Assembly (NCBI GenBank): GCA_001661515.1 | Contig: LUVW01000003.1 | Span: 1 to 64,000, forward strand | From: Capniomyces stellatus | Taxonomy: Eukaryota > Kickxellomycota > Harpellomycetes > Harpellales > Legeriomycetaceae | Direction: 5' to 3' | Length of the DNA stretch: 64,000 nt | In this document: positions 1 to 9,786 of the stretch, one piece after another | Position numbering within the stretch: the stretch's first letter is position 1 | Layout of the letters: each line of letters starts with the position of its first letter | The notes under the pieces: model-generated | Databases searched by the model: none | The model's input: only the letters and a program-made list of their open reading frames with translations | What the model was told of the DNA's origin: nothing | Made by a program: the position numbers and the translations under genes

Positions 1-416
1 ACGCCTGTAAAAAAAACAACATCGAAATAGTCAAACTGCTGCTAAACAACGGCGCCACGATGAACTACAAATTCTTTAATGGGATCAAGGAATCCTGTAA
101 AAATAACAACATCGAGCTAGTAAAGCTACTACTTGATAGCGGTGCCAAATTAGGCGATGGCTACAGCAACGGAATTAGCGAGGCTTGTGAAAACAATAAC
201 ATCGAATTGGTCAGCTTGTTATTATCTCATAAACCTGTTTTGACCAACCAAGAACACAATGGTCTTAGTCAGGCTTGTTTGAATAAGAATGTAGAGATAA
301 TCAAGCTGTTGCTCGGTTACGGCGCTACTCTCGACGATCCCAGGTACTCTGACATTATTAGTATTTGCTCAAGAAACAGTGTTGAGGATTCGGAGTTGTT
401 GATTAAAGATGTTTAA
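1..416 (+). CDS. Ankyrin-repeat protein, C-terminal fragment (5' end outside window)
   Basis: The reading frame is already open at base 3 and ends at TAA 414-416, so only about the last 137 residues are visible. They form roughly four ankyrin-type repeats of about 32 residues, each with a helix pair of the form 'C-x-N-N-N-I-E-L-V-K-L-L-L' followed by a short turn such as 'D-S-G-A-K-L'. The repeats are rich in Asn and Cys and depart from the usual 'TPLHxAA' opening; only the second helix (I/V-E/K-L-L-L) is well kept. Ankyrin repeats are protein-binding scaffolds; the partner cannot be told from this fragment. The last repeat is degenerate and followed directly by the stop, so this is a natural C-terminus. 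The ATG at 60 is internal, not the start. Confidence 0.75.
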   Translation, partial: ACKKNNIEIVKLLLNNGATMNYKFFNGIKESCKNNNIELVKLLLDSGAKLGDGYSNGISEACENNNIELVSLLLSHKPVLTNQEHNGLSQACLNKNVEIIKLLLGYGATLDDPRYSDIISICSRNSVEDSELLIKDV

Positions 417-1677
417 TTGTTGAATCTGGTTTATTTGGTAGAGTTGCTGTCTAGTTTTTATTTTTGGTTTTGTTAGTTGTGGTTTTATTGTTTGGTATTC
501 TGAATAAACTAGATTACTTGGTTAAGCAGTAGAGTGTTAAAAGGTTGGTGGTGAATCAGGGATAGTCTGTTGGTTTGTGGGTCTTGGTTTTTGTTAATAG
601 CATAAAAATCAATGAATTAGAATTACTAACTATGAAATTGAACAGTTTGGCATTGTTGATTAAATTACTACTTTTTTGCAGACATTGAAACTGACTGCGA
701 GTGTTTTGGTTTGTCTAATGTAATGTAATGTAGTATTGTTTTTTTTTTGGATGGCATGGGCTAATTGTGTATCAGTAAAAGATATTCAAAGTGCAGTGCC
801 GTATTGTTGTTTAAAAAAATATTAACTAGGCGTATTTACAGGTTTAGAGTTATGAAAATTTGCAATAGTCATATTCTAAAAAGTCTGTTATCTATTCCGT
901 CAATAAAAAAAATTCCAAAATTGAATGATCAAGCCAGTTAGCAAAGCATAATTTGTAGAGGAAAGTGTTGAGATAAAAAAAGGTAAAGCAGTTGAATTAT
1001 TAATTCAATTAGATAGAAGTTTCTGCAGGAACACAATTTTTGTTTGCCAAAATCTTGCGCCTATGTTTATTGATCAGTGGTACAAAGTGTTGAAAGTAAA
1101 TAATGATGCACTGTACCATTTGCAATTACACCGATTCCATAATGTTAAAAAGTTTTTTTTTGGAAACATAAGAAAGTTGTGGAAATCAGACTGGTTCAAT
1201 ATATAGTAGTTCAATGTAGCATAAAACAGACAGAAAAACAGAAAAGTATGCCTAAACACAAAAAAGCATAACAATGTTTAAATCACCAACTATTGGCGAG
1301 TTGAACGGTTAAACTTCAAATTGAGTACTAGAAAATAGTAAAGAGTTCTGGAAGTAACAAAATCAGGTATACAATACATTTGATGATGCGGCTTCCCACC
1401 AACTAACGGTCCCACAACAGCCAGTATCATTTGTAATTGAGCCGACCATGTATTACTAGAAACGCATGATATTTACAAGCAACAAAAAGAGAATATTAGC
1501 CGAAAAGTGTGTTTAAACTGTAGAAAAAAGAACAAAAACAGGAGTGCAAAGTATAAAGTGTGTTTTGTAGAGTCAAAAATAAGAGTCAAACTTAAAATAA
1601 TAATAAAATTAGACCTAAAGTGATATTGAGTGTCGAGTTGGATCTGATTTTTGTAACCTTGGCTTGAGGCTTATCTG
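417..1677. other. Intergenic, no gene seen
   Basis: About 1.3 kb of AT-rich sequence between the ankyrin gene and the protease promoter. Only short chance frames occur on either strand. No tRNA or mobile-element signature was seen. Confidence 0.6.
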
Positions 1678-1685
1678 TATAAATA
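1678..1685 (+). promoter_or_regulatory. TATA box of the secreted protease gene
   Basis: TATAAATA lies 131 bases upstream of the ATG at 1809. The same octamer stands 105 and 140 bases upstream of the two small secreted-protein genes at 6511 and 11414. Spacing and identity suggest a true core promoter element with a roughly 100-base 5' leader. Confidence 0.6.
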
Positions 1686-1743
1686 CCGAGTGAAAACCAC
1701 TATTTTTATTTCCTTATCTCTAAATTAATTTCGAGTAGTATTA

Positions 1744-1778
1744 ACAGCAAACAGCAAACAGCAAACAGCAAACAGCAA
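1744..1778 (+). repeat. (ACAGCAA)5 minisatellite in the 5' leader
   Basis: Five perfect head-to-tail copies of a 7-base unit lie 30 bases upstream of the protease start codon, between the TATA box and the ATG. They are likely transcribed as part of the 5' UTR, so copy number could vary and affect expression (inference). Confidence 0.85.
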
Positions 1779-1808
1779 ATAGAAAATAGTAAACCAGTAT
1801 TATCAATC

Positions 1809-3506
1809 ATGAAAGTCAGCACAGTCAGCGTTCTGGTCAGTTATTTATTGGCATCAGTGTCAGGATCCTGGATTTCGGATCTGGGGTCGGTTATGGTGAG
1901 CCAAGGTGGCGGTTCTGAAAGAATACTTAACAGACCCAAGAGGGTCGCAGGAGGAGGATATATCGGGATAAAAGAGGTGCCGTACATTGTTTCTCTGTAT
2001 ATCGCGGATAAAGATGGTGGTAGACCTGCTAAAAATAGTTGTGGAGGATCGATAATTTCAAAGAATTACATTCTTACAGCTGCACATTGTGCTAAAAAGT
2101 ATCTAGATAACAAGGATAATTTTAAGATTGAGATATCGGCCAACTCAAATATCAGCTTTGCAGAAGGAGCAGTGAAGTTTATGGCGAGTGAAGTTGTAAT
2201 GCATCCCAGGTACGAAAATCCGAGATCTGGATACGATATTGCGTTGATAAGAGTAGACGACGTGGATTTCCAAGGTCTTGAGGTAGAGTATGCCAAGATC
2301 TACAATAACGAGGTTGATTCCTTATACAAAGTCAAAGTTGCTGGGTGGGGGAGGACCTATAAGGATGAAGTCACACTCCCAGGTAAACTGTTGAAGGCAG
2401 TGGATGTGAATCTTATGAGCAGAAGCGACGTTTTAAAGTACTTTAAAACAGTGAAGAACTTACCACACAGTGCATTGTTTTACTACAACAATGGAAATGG
2501 ATCAGCGTATAGAGGAGATTCAGGTGGACCGGTGTACTTGCCTGAACATAACAGTGCACTGATTGGGTTGGTTTCGTACACAACAAATCCAGATATTACT
2601 GAGGAATTTAGACGGGCAAAGTTAGATGGAATGATAGAAAATACTCGACAGGTTGAATTTGGTACAGACTTGAGAAACCATTTGGACTGGATTTTAGAAG
2701 TAACAAAACTTGAACCAGCCAATATTCTTACACACCCACCGGATGATTATGATCAGTGGAAGAAGGACAAGGATGCTGAAATCTTGAGAATAAATGATGA
2801 GTTCGACAGAATCTACCAGGATGTGTCAAAAAAAGCTTTTGCCGAGATTCTTGCTGAAAATAAAAAAAATGCGCTTCGGATAATCACAGAAGATAGTGTA
2901 AATGGTTCATTTCACATATTATTAGCTCAAAAATTGCGGGAGTATAGATATAATTTATTTATTAAGGATAAAGAATATAAAGAAAAGGTTACGAGAATAA
3001 TTGATAAGGATGTAAAAAGCAAAGGCGAAAGAATAGGCATTGATGCGATTTTGGAAGTGGTGGCAGGCGAAAAGGAGGAGATTATGAATGATAGTCTGAA
3101 ATCATTAAAGAATGACTGGGAAATAGACGTAAAAAATAAGTTACTCGAAGAGATCAAAAAGTACACAAATAGAATGTTGAAGAACACAAATCAGAATTTA
3201 GATAGCGAGTTAAAAGGTAAAGTAGAAAGTCAGAAAAAGGAATTAGGTGGTTTTGATACAGATTATATGGATTATAAGATGAGAAACCTTGCTGTTCAGC
3301 CTACTTCTGCGTTTTTGGAAGACTTGAAAAAAATAAATGATCAATTGTACGACCAAATGGTAGAAAGGGCAATCCCATTTATCAATAAAATATACGAGGA
3401 TGAAGTAATCATAACTAAAAACCAAGCTTCAAAAAGTTCGATTAAAAAACTTAAGTCAAAACTTAAGAAATATTACAACAGAGAATTGGCAAAAGAGTCC
3501 GGCTAG
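1809..3506 (+). CDS. Secreted trypsin/chymotrypsin-fold serine protease with long helical C-terminal extension
   Basis: A single-exon protein of 565 residues. A signal peptide covers about residues 1-18 and a pro-segment ends at K-R45, giving the mature N-terminus V46-A-G-G expected of an S1-family zymogen. The catalytic triad is complete: His93 in T-A-A-H-C, Asp143 in G-Y-D-I-A-L, and Ser238 in R-G-D-S-G-G-P. The residue six before the catalytic Ser (chymotrypsin position 189) is Ser232, predicting chymotrypsin-like rather than trypsin-like specificity. Only two cysteines occur in the whole protein (C78 and C94, the Cys42-Cys58 bridge); the usual 168-182 and 191-220 bridges are absent, and position 191 is Tyr. 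Residues about 310-565 are Lys/Glu/Asp-rich and predicted helical or coiled coil, with no domain recognised. An AATAAA signal follows near 3650. A role in digestion or host interaction is inference. Confidence 0.9.
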   Translation: MKVSTVSVLVSYLLASVSGSWISDLGSVMVSQGGGSERILNRPKRVAGGGYIGIKEVPYIVSLYIADKDGGRPAKNSCGGSIISKNYILTAAHCAKKYLDNKDNFKIEISANSNISFAEGAVKFMASEVVMHPRYENPRSGYDIALIRVDDVDFQGLEVEYAKIYNNEVDSLYKVKVAGWGRTYKDEVTLPGKLLKAVDVNLMSRSDVLKYFKTVKNLPHSALFYYNNGNGSAYRGDSGGPVYLPEHNSALIGLVSYTTNPDITEEFRRAKLDGMIENTRQVEFGTDLRNHLDWILEVTKLEPANILTHPPDDYDQWKKDKDAEILRINDEFDRIYQDVSKKAFAEILAENKKNALRIITEDSVNGSFHILLAQKLREYRYNLFIKDKEYKEKVTRIIDKDVKSKGERIGIDAILEVVAGEKEEIMNDSLKSLKNDWEIDVKNKLLEEIKKYTNRMLKNTNQNLDSELKGKVESQKKELGGFDTDYMDYKMRNLAVQPTSAFLEDLKKINDQLYDQMVERAIPFINKIYEDEVIITKNQASKSSIKKLKSKLKKYYNRELAKESG

Positions 3507-3677
3507 TAATAATGTATTATTATCCAGTTTTACAGTACATTTTATATTACTCAGTTGTCTGTGAGCGCTAGGAGAGGGATGAGATGAAATGGTATTTTAA
3601 TGTAGTGTTTTTATGGAATTATCACATAATTGGTGTTTTTAAATCAAATAAAGCGAGAGTAAAACTGTCATGCTATT

Positions 3678-3698
3678 TTGTATTGTATTGTATTGTAT
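3678..3698 (+). repeat. (TTGTA)4 microsatellite
   Basis: About four tandem copies of the pentamer lie between the intact protease gene and the decayed paralogue, a plausible place for unequal exchange. Confidence 0.7.
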
Positions 3699-3724
3699 TT
3701 TATATACAAATTGATTGCTAAAAA

Positions 3725-4340
3725 TGAAGGGTGTTGGTATATCACCAGCCCCTATTATTCAAAGCCGCCAAGGCACGTTTATCTGTGGTGGGACGAGGGG
3801 GGATAGGGTAATTGTTAGCGCTATTTTTAATCCATTAGCATTGCAGGTCTTATACAACAAGATGTTGGGTAGGAAAGCGTGTACTTGTGCCAGCCTGCAG
3901 TTATTACTAATACATTTAAAAATATTTATTCAATCTCGCCAATTTCGTCAATAAAAAAGAAAAAGAAAAAAACATCAGGGATAGGATCATTATGTCAAGG
4001 AGATTCCGGCGGGCCTGTCTACAAACCAAGTATTTTGAATAAAATATTGGTTGGTATTGTGGCTAAAACACATAGACCAATTAGTGACCCACATACCAAT
4101 TGTACATGTGGGCTAAAAGATTCCAGAGCGTATTTTACGCGTGCTAGTTCTTATCTGGACTGGATCAGAGAAAAGGCTGGCAGCGAGGGCGTTAATATAA
4201 ACGTTATAGACAAATCTGCCGCGGACTTGACTGTACCTATTTCCAATTAGGTTGAGAGCCAGATTGGCAGACCAGAAACTGGTGATGTTGATAAAGATAT
4301 TGACCAAGAAGCTAAAAATAAGAAAAATGAGCTAGGGTAA
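3725..4340 (+). pseudogene. Decayed paralogue of a trypsin-like serine protease
   Basis: Two frames carry pieces of an S1 protease. The first (about 3730-3840) reads F-I-C-G-G-T followed by R-V-I-V-S-A, the region that should end in A-A-H-C, but the catalytic His is missing. The centre, including the catalytic Asp region, is not detectable. A second frame (about 3880-4250) has S-L-C-Q-G-D-S-G-G-P with the nucleophile Ser and both Cys191 and Cys220 equivalents, and ends with the normal C-terminal helix A-S-S-Y-L-D-W-I-R. After the TAG at 4248-4250 the same frame stays open to TAA 4338-4340 and is charged (D-V-D-K-D-I-D-Q-E-A), suggesting a C-terminal extension now cut by a stop. The frameshift, internal loss and nonsense codon argue for a pseudogene. 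It keeps the cysteines that the upstream protease has lost. Confidence 0.75.
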
Positions 4341-6405
4341 ACCCGATGAAGGCAAAAAAGCCAAAATTTGTAAGCCAGAGCTTCTTGGATAGCAAAACTG
4401 CTGGTTGGAAGTCTGGTGTCTATAATCTCGTTTGCTAGGTGCGGGTATGTGAGGAGGTTTAGCTTGTACCTATTATAGATTAGTTATTTTTTTCGTGATG
4501 GCTATTATTGAATCCAGCTGTTCTGTTTTCGCTTTTCACTTGATATGCTGTGAAAGATGCAATAAAGTTGTGGATGTTTACATTTGATTGTTGGTGCAGA
4601 GTATTGTATTTAAAACGTTAAAGAAGAGTTCTAACCAGTATTTAGTATTTGAACCTGATGTTGATATGTGGGTCAATTCTAATCAAGCTGTTGCTCTCTT
4701 TTTCAATTGTGTGAATTCACGAAGTCTCAACTGTTTATCCAGCAAAGGAAACAACATGTTGTAAAGAATTTCGCTGGATAATTACAAAGTAAACTACAAA
4801 CAAGTTTGTACATGGACAGTGTAAAACAAAATGCCATTTTTTGCGATACACAAACACCGATTATTGCCAAACGAAAAGAGAGTTTGAACTATTTGAAAAA
4901 ACTTTTCTACATGCAGGCCTATTGGTTCAGAGGTTTGCCTTGGAGTTACAAGCTGTTTCTTTTGCTGGTTAGCTGTTGATATAGTCTTTTTTTGAGATAG
5001 TACCAGACTGGAATCAAACATCTCTAAAACACACGATATCCAAAGTTTCGGCTCGGATTAGAATCCAGCTTGATCCCTGTTAAGAGGGTGCTAAAGTAAA
5101 TCTCTTTGCCAACTGAGACAGTGCGCTCTCTCAGAGTAAAAAAGATAGAAAATCGGTACTTAATAAGTAGATTAGTCAGCATTAAAAAAAAGTGAATATG
5201 TTTAGGATCACAGAATACAATTATATAGCAGCAATAAAGGTTTATCAAGCAAATGGCACGGGTTTTGACTAGTGTGATGCATTTTTTGATTTTCCCTGTA
5301 CTCTTGATCAGTTTAAAATATCACTTGGCCAATACGCTGGATTAAGTTTTCCGAGTCCGAAACCTACTTGTTAGTGAAATTGTTATGCTTGTGGGGGTAT
5401 GGTAGATTGGTATTTGGTCTGCAAACAGAAAATATCCAGCAAGCTAATACGCTCATATTTCATAGTTTACATAGTCACCAAGTACTTTATGTAAAAAGTT
5501 GATCAGCTTACTAACATACAGTTTGATCTTGAATATTTTTTATAAGAGATCGAGTTGATCATATTAAATTGCGACTAGACTGATTCTAATATGACTCGGT
5601 CCAATTTATTTGGAAAAGAAACTTAGCTGTAAATGGTCGACAAATCGAAATTATGTTGTTGTAATCATAGTCGAAATATTGTAGCTGGGAATAACGCTGT
5701 CACTATAAATGAATGCAATTGACATCAGTTCCTTGAATTTGTATAAAACCAGGTCTAGACTTGGTGGCATAATTGAGTTTTTAACTTTGAACTAGTTTAA
5801 TCGCTACAACAAACTTGATTTTTAAAGTCCATGGTATCCGATGTAAAAGCTCTGGCATGAATTATGGCTTGACCAAAATTTGAAGACTAAGAAGGTTTAT
5901 AAATCGATCCAATTAAAGTATTAAAGGTTAATTTGGTTTTGCACATTGGTATTTTGGTATCAGCTAATCTAATAGCGCTTAATATCTATACACTTGACTG
6001 AAATTTCCAAGTTGTACACATTTCAATACAATTTATTATTGGTATCGACTTTTCTTATTCACAACATAAATTTAATTCTACACAACACACAATGCTTGAT
6101 TTTTACTATTAAAAGTGATATAGAGTGACAGCGAAGCTGAGTGGAAATGTGCTTTTGAAAATGTAAACCTGTTTTGAATAAAGCAAATATTTAGAGATCG
6201 GCACTTTTAAAATACATGTACACGGGTTTTCAGTACATTTCATGTCCCGAGTTGTAGAATAGAGTTTTTAGTATGATGCTACTAAATAAATAGTACATGT
6301 ATAAATGTTGTTTTAAGCTTACTAAACTGATTTATTATTGAGGTTGCTACTGTGTTTTGGAAATGGCCGTGTGAAAAATTCAACAGATTCACCCAGAAAA
6401 AGATG
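4341..6405. other. Intergenic, no gene seen
   Basis: About 2 kb of AT-rich DNA with only short frames on both strands; none shows a recognisable domain or signal peptide. Confidence 0.55.
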
Positions 6406-6413
6406 TATAAATA
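6406..6413 (+). promoter_or_regulatory. TATA box of small secreted-protein gene
   Basis: TATAAATA, 105 bases before the GTG at 6511, matching the octamer and spacing of the genes at 1809 and 11414. Confidence 0.55.
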
Positions 6414-6510
6414 GAGCAGTGGGAATCGTGGATTTTAAAAATTATCAAAAACTTGCAAAGATTTATTAGAGTATTTATACAAGACTTCAGCCAAAGAGTA
6501 AAGAAAAACA

Positions 6511-7236
6511 GTGATCTCACTAACCAAGGTCGCCATACTATCGCTTTTAGCTGTCACCAACGCTCAGATTGAAAACGTATCTGAACAGGGCATTAACAAC
6601 CTGAGCCATAACAGTGGGCTCAACAATTTGAATGATGGACAGTACGAAAGAAAAAACCATCTCAACCAACTTGGTGGAGACGACCAAGATGAAAGCAATG
6701 AGGAACATGATGGAGCGAGTGCCAGGCGTGATATGGATACTGTGACCAAGCGAAGCAGATATCACAATACACCTCACCACAATAAACCTCACCACAATAA
6801 ACCTCACCACAATGCTTATGGTAGGTGTAGCGAATGTCCAGCACCATATGAAGTTGGCAATTTCAGAATAACAGATCTCGACTATAAACATCAAAAAACT
6901 GACTCTGGTGTAATATTGACAAAATGCGATGTTGATAGAGCATTGTGTGCAATTTTAAAATCACCTGGTAGTGCATGGGAGGGTACAACAGTTGTAATTC
7001 CATTTACTGGAGATTCAATTCATAAAAGATACGCTGTTAGACTTCAAATCAACTCAGCAGAGAAAGAGAATATTCCAAGATGGAACGCATATAGTACCCA
7101 AAGTCGCCGACTTAGTGCTTATGCACATTTAGCTAGTATCTATCGGTCAACATATAGACTTTCAACACCTGTAAACGTTTGGATAGGAGGTCCAACTGGC
7201 CTAATTGGAGCAAATCTGTATATCATTAGGCAATAG
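6511..7236 (+). CDS. Secreted His-rich cysteine-containing protein with a GTG at the start position
   Basis: The frame encodes 241 residues if translation begins at GTG 6511. An in-frame TAA at 6499 rules out an upstream start in the same exon, and the next in-frame ATG is residue 75. Residues 1-19 read as a clean signal peptide (cleavage near V-T-N-A-Q), which an ATG start at residue 75 would remove. Residues 20-80 are acidic and Asn-rich, ending at a dibasic K-R. Three P-H-H-N repeats follow (about 88-101), encoded by a 15-base DNA repeat at 6772-6816. The C-terminal domain (about 105-241) has four cysteines: C106, C109, C139, C146. No family is recognised. Either a near-cognate start is used (A stands at -3), or a start codon was recently lost. 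The general plan resembles the secreted protein at 11414. Confidence 0.65.
   Translation: MISLTKVAILSLLAVTNAQIENVSEQGINNLSHNSGLNNLNDGQYERKNHLNQLGGDDQDESNEEHDGASARRDMDTVTKRSRYHNTPHHNKPHHNKPHHNAYGRCSECPAPYEVGNFRITDLDYKHQKTDSGVILTKCDVDRALCAILKSPGSAWEGTTVVIPFTGDSIHKRYAVRLQINSAEKENIPRWNAYSTQSRRLSAYAHLASIYRSTYRLSTPVNVWIGGPTGLIGANLYIIRQ
6772..6816 (+). repeat. 15-bp tandem repeat coding for P-H-H-N-K
   Basis: Three copies of CCTCACCACAATAAA, the last changed at its end, lie inside the secreted-protein frame and could bind metal through paired histidines. Confidence 0.85.
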
Positions 7237-9690
7237 GCGCAAAGTGACATAGAATTACTGCCAGGTACATTTTTGAATCCGTCTACTATTTTTACTAGTG
7301 GGAGTGTGAAGCGACAACTGTTTACATTTTGGAGCCAATATGATATATTTACGTACTTATACCGAGTTATTTTTTACTAGATAAATAAATACATCTTGTG
7401 TGTTTTACAGTTTATGAATACAGTTTAAAAACAATCAGGTTATTATAATGCTGTTATTGAGTTATTCAGCTATCTTCTCTTTCAAAAAAAACACTGATAT
7501 AAAAAATGTCACTGGAAAAGTACAAAAATAACTACAAATTCGGCAATTTGAGTTATAGTTTTTGCATCACTAATCTCATAAAAAAAAACTTGGGCCATGT
7601 TTATCCAAAAGTGATAGCTTTTATCGACTCCAAAACATCAGTCTGCTTAAATACTCACTTTTTGATATTCACAACTTTTATACAGAACAGAGAATTGCTA
7701 TAAAGCAGTCGAGTTGGATAAGCAATGTTTGTTGAGAGACCATCTTGCCACTATTGAATTGATGTTATCACTAGACTGAAAGCCAAAAACAACACTATAC
7801 TTTGTATCAGCATTATTTCCACAGTAGAAATAAAGTGATGTGTTTGGGTCTAACCAAATTGTGTGAACTCTTGATTTGGTGGTCAACTAGATGTGGGAGT
7901 AAAGTGTGTTTCACAGTGACCGTCATTTTAACTCTTTAGTAAAGGAGACTAGATCATTGTTTCAGTAGAAGGCTAGCAAGCATTCAGTTGCCAGATCAAA
8001 TGGATAAATGTCAAATACGACTCTGAATAATCAAATTGCCAACTTTAATTATAGATTATGATACATATTTTTTTATTTAGTAAACGGTTGGGCTAGTATA
8101 AAGCAGTTTTGCACAGTCATAGTGAACTTTTTTGGTTAATGTTACCTCTTTCTGTGAACTGTGAAGAATATATGTAATCGAACTTAAAAAACCAGTTCGG
8201 CCAATTGGCCAGCCTATTTTTTAATTGGCATTTCCATTATTCAGGGAGCAATTGGTTTGAAATGCTCATGATACACTGGGACAAGTTGAACTAATAGTGT
8301 GGTTACGAGAATCCGATATTGATGATTTGGGGGAAATCAAGAGTTCAGGTAGAAAAGCTTAATGGATATGTCTGTATTAAGCTGTACCTGCTTGGCCAAT
8401 ACCATCTCAAAATAGATATAGAGGATAAGAGATCCGAGTTTAACTTTTTAACCAGACCCGATTAGTAAGTTATAGATGGTTTTTAGTTTGATCTATCAAA
8501 TTGCAGATTATTTCAAGTTTGTCCAAGTTGATTTTACATAGTACACTAGTGAGAATAATATTACGCAACCAACAACTGATTAGTGAATTTCGGTTTCTTC
8601 ATTTATCCCTGAGGCTACGAGAAGCACGAGCTGATAGCTTTGAAAAATAATACTAACTCTCAAGGTAGAAACATAGGGAATGCTGAGGTTGACAAAGCTA
8701 ATTGTAGATATCACACTGTGACGATCTAAAATTGATTTGGATTATAAAATATTGTTGATTATTGAACTTTGATTAATAAAACTACATTTAGTCATGAATC
8801 AAATGAGTAATTAATATGGCAACAAATCAATTAGCCAGATAATCACAAGCTATTTCATATCAAGTCGATATTTTCATTTAAATGGTTAGCTATGGCATAG
8901 GGTTGAACAGAGTCTTTTTAATTTAACAAGTGGTTTGTTTTATAAATTTAGCTAGTCCAACATATCAAGGAAGGAAACCAATAAAATTTCGGTTCTATTA
9001 GTTATTATAACACATTAAACACTATATCCTGGATTATCAGGCAATCGAGTATAGGACGGAACCAATAAACCAAACAGTGGTCTCGAAAGAGGGGTGAATT
9101 CGAACCCCACTTTCATCATTTTTGTTTTTATACATTTTCGCTAGATCTTTATATCTGCTCTGTCCGCCTTTAATCAGATCATTGGATGGCTATGGTAAGC
9201 CGTAACAACTGTACAAATATATTCAAAACCAAGTTTGCAGCAGTTGTTTTACCAGGAACACTGGTATTTTTAATATTGATATAGAGCTAAAGATGTAAAA
9301 ATGGCCGAGCATGGACGGGAAAGGGGGAGGGGAGTAAATACGTGTTTCGTGTTAAGGAAATTGATAACAACAGACCTTCGATTCCATGTATTTTGAAGTA
9401 AAAAAAGTCATCCCTTTGGAATTTATCAATTTGGCCAATGTAAATTAGAAATCACCAAGTTCCAGCGAGCAATACCTTCTTTTTGTTTATTGACTGTTTT
9501 ATTTGCTAAAATTTGCCAACATTTAATTGAGAATAATGATTCAGTTTTTAAATCGTTTGTTCAAAGCTCAAGAAATAGCCAAAAAATATGCAATTTAGAA
9601 AGTACATTATATATAATTATTAATTTTCTTGACTTGGTTAAATCAACTCTGGTTCATTTCGCCTTTACTTTTGTATATATTTGATCTAGT
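7237..9690. other. Intergenic, no gene seen
   Basis: About 2.5 kb. It includes a tRNA-like 3' half near 9088-9115 that does not fold into a full tRNA. Frames on both strands are short and featureless. Confidence 0.55.
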
Positions 9691-9740
9691 TATAGATATA
9701 GATATAGATATAGATATTCATTTTATTTTATTTTATTTTA
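9691..9740 (+). repeat. (TATAGA)n followed by (TTTTA)4
   Basis: A hexanucleotide run at 9691-9718 and a pentanucleotide run at 9721-9740 lie just upstream of the YJU2 pseudogene. Confidence 0.85.
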
Positions 9741-9786
9741 AAAAAAACATACACACAAGATCGATACTTGAGAATAAACAGACAAC

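Noticed and set aside
9060..9120. tRNA-like 3' half with GAATTCGAACCCCAC and a T run after it
   Set aside because: The GGGGT/ACCCC stem leaves an 8-base loop, and no matching acceptor 5' strand, D arm or anticodon arm could be found upstream.
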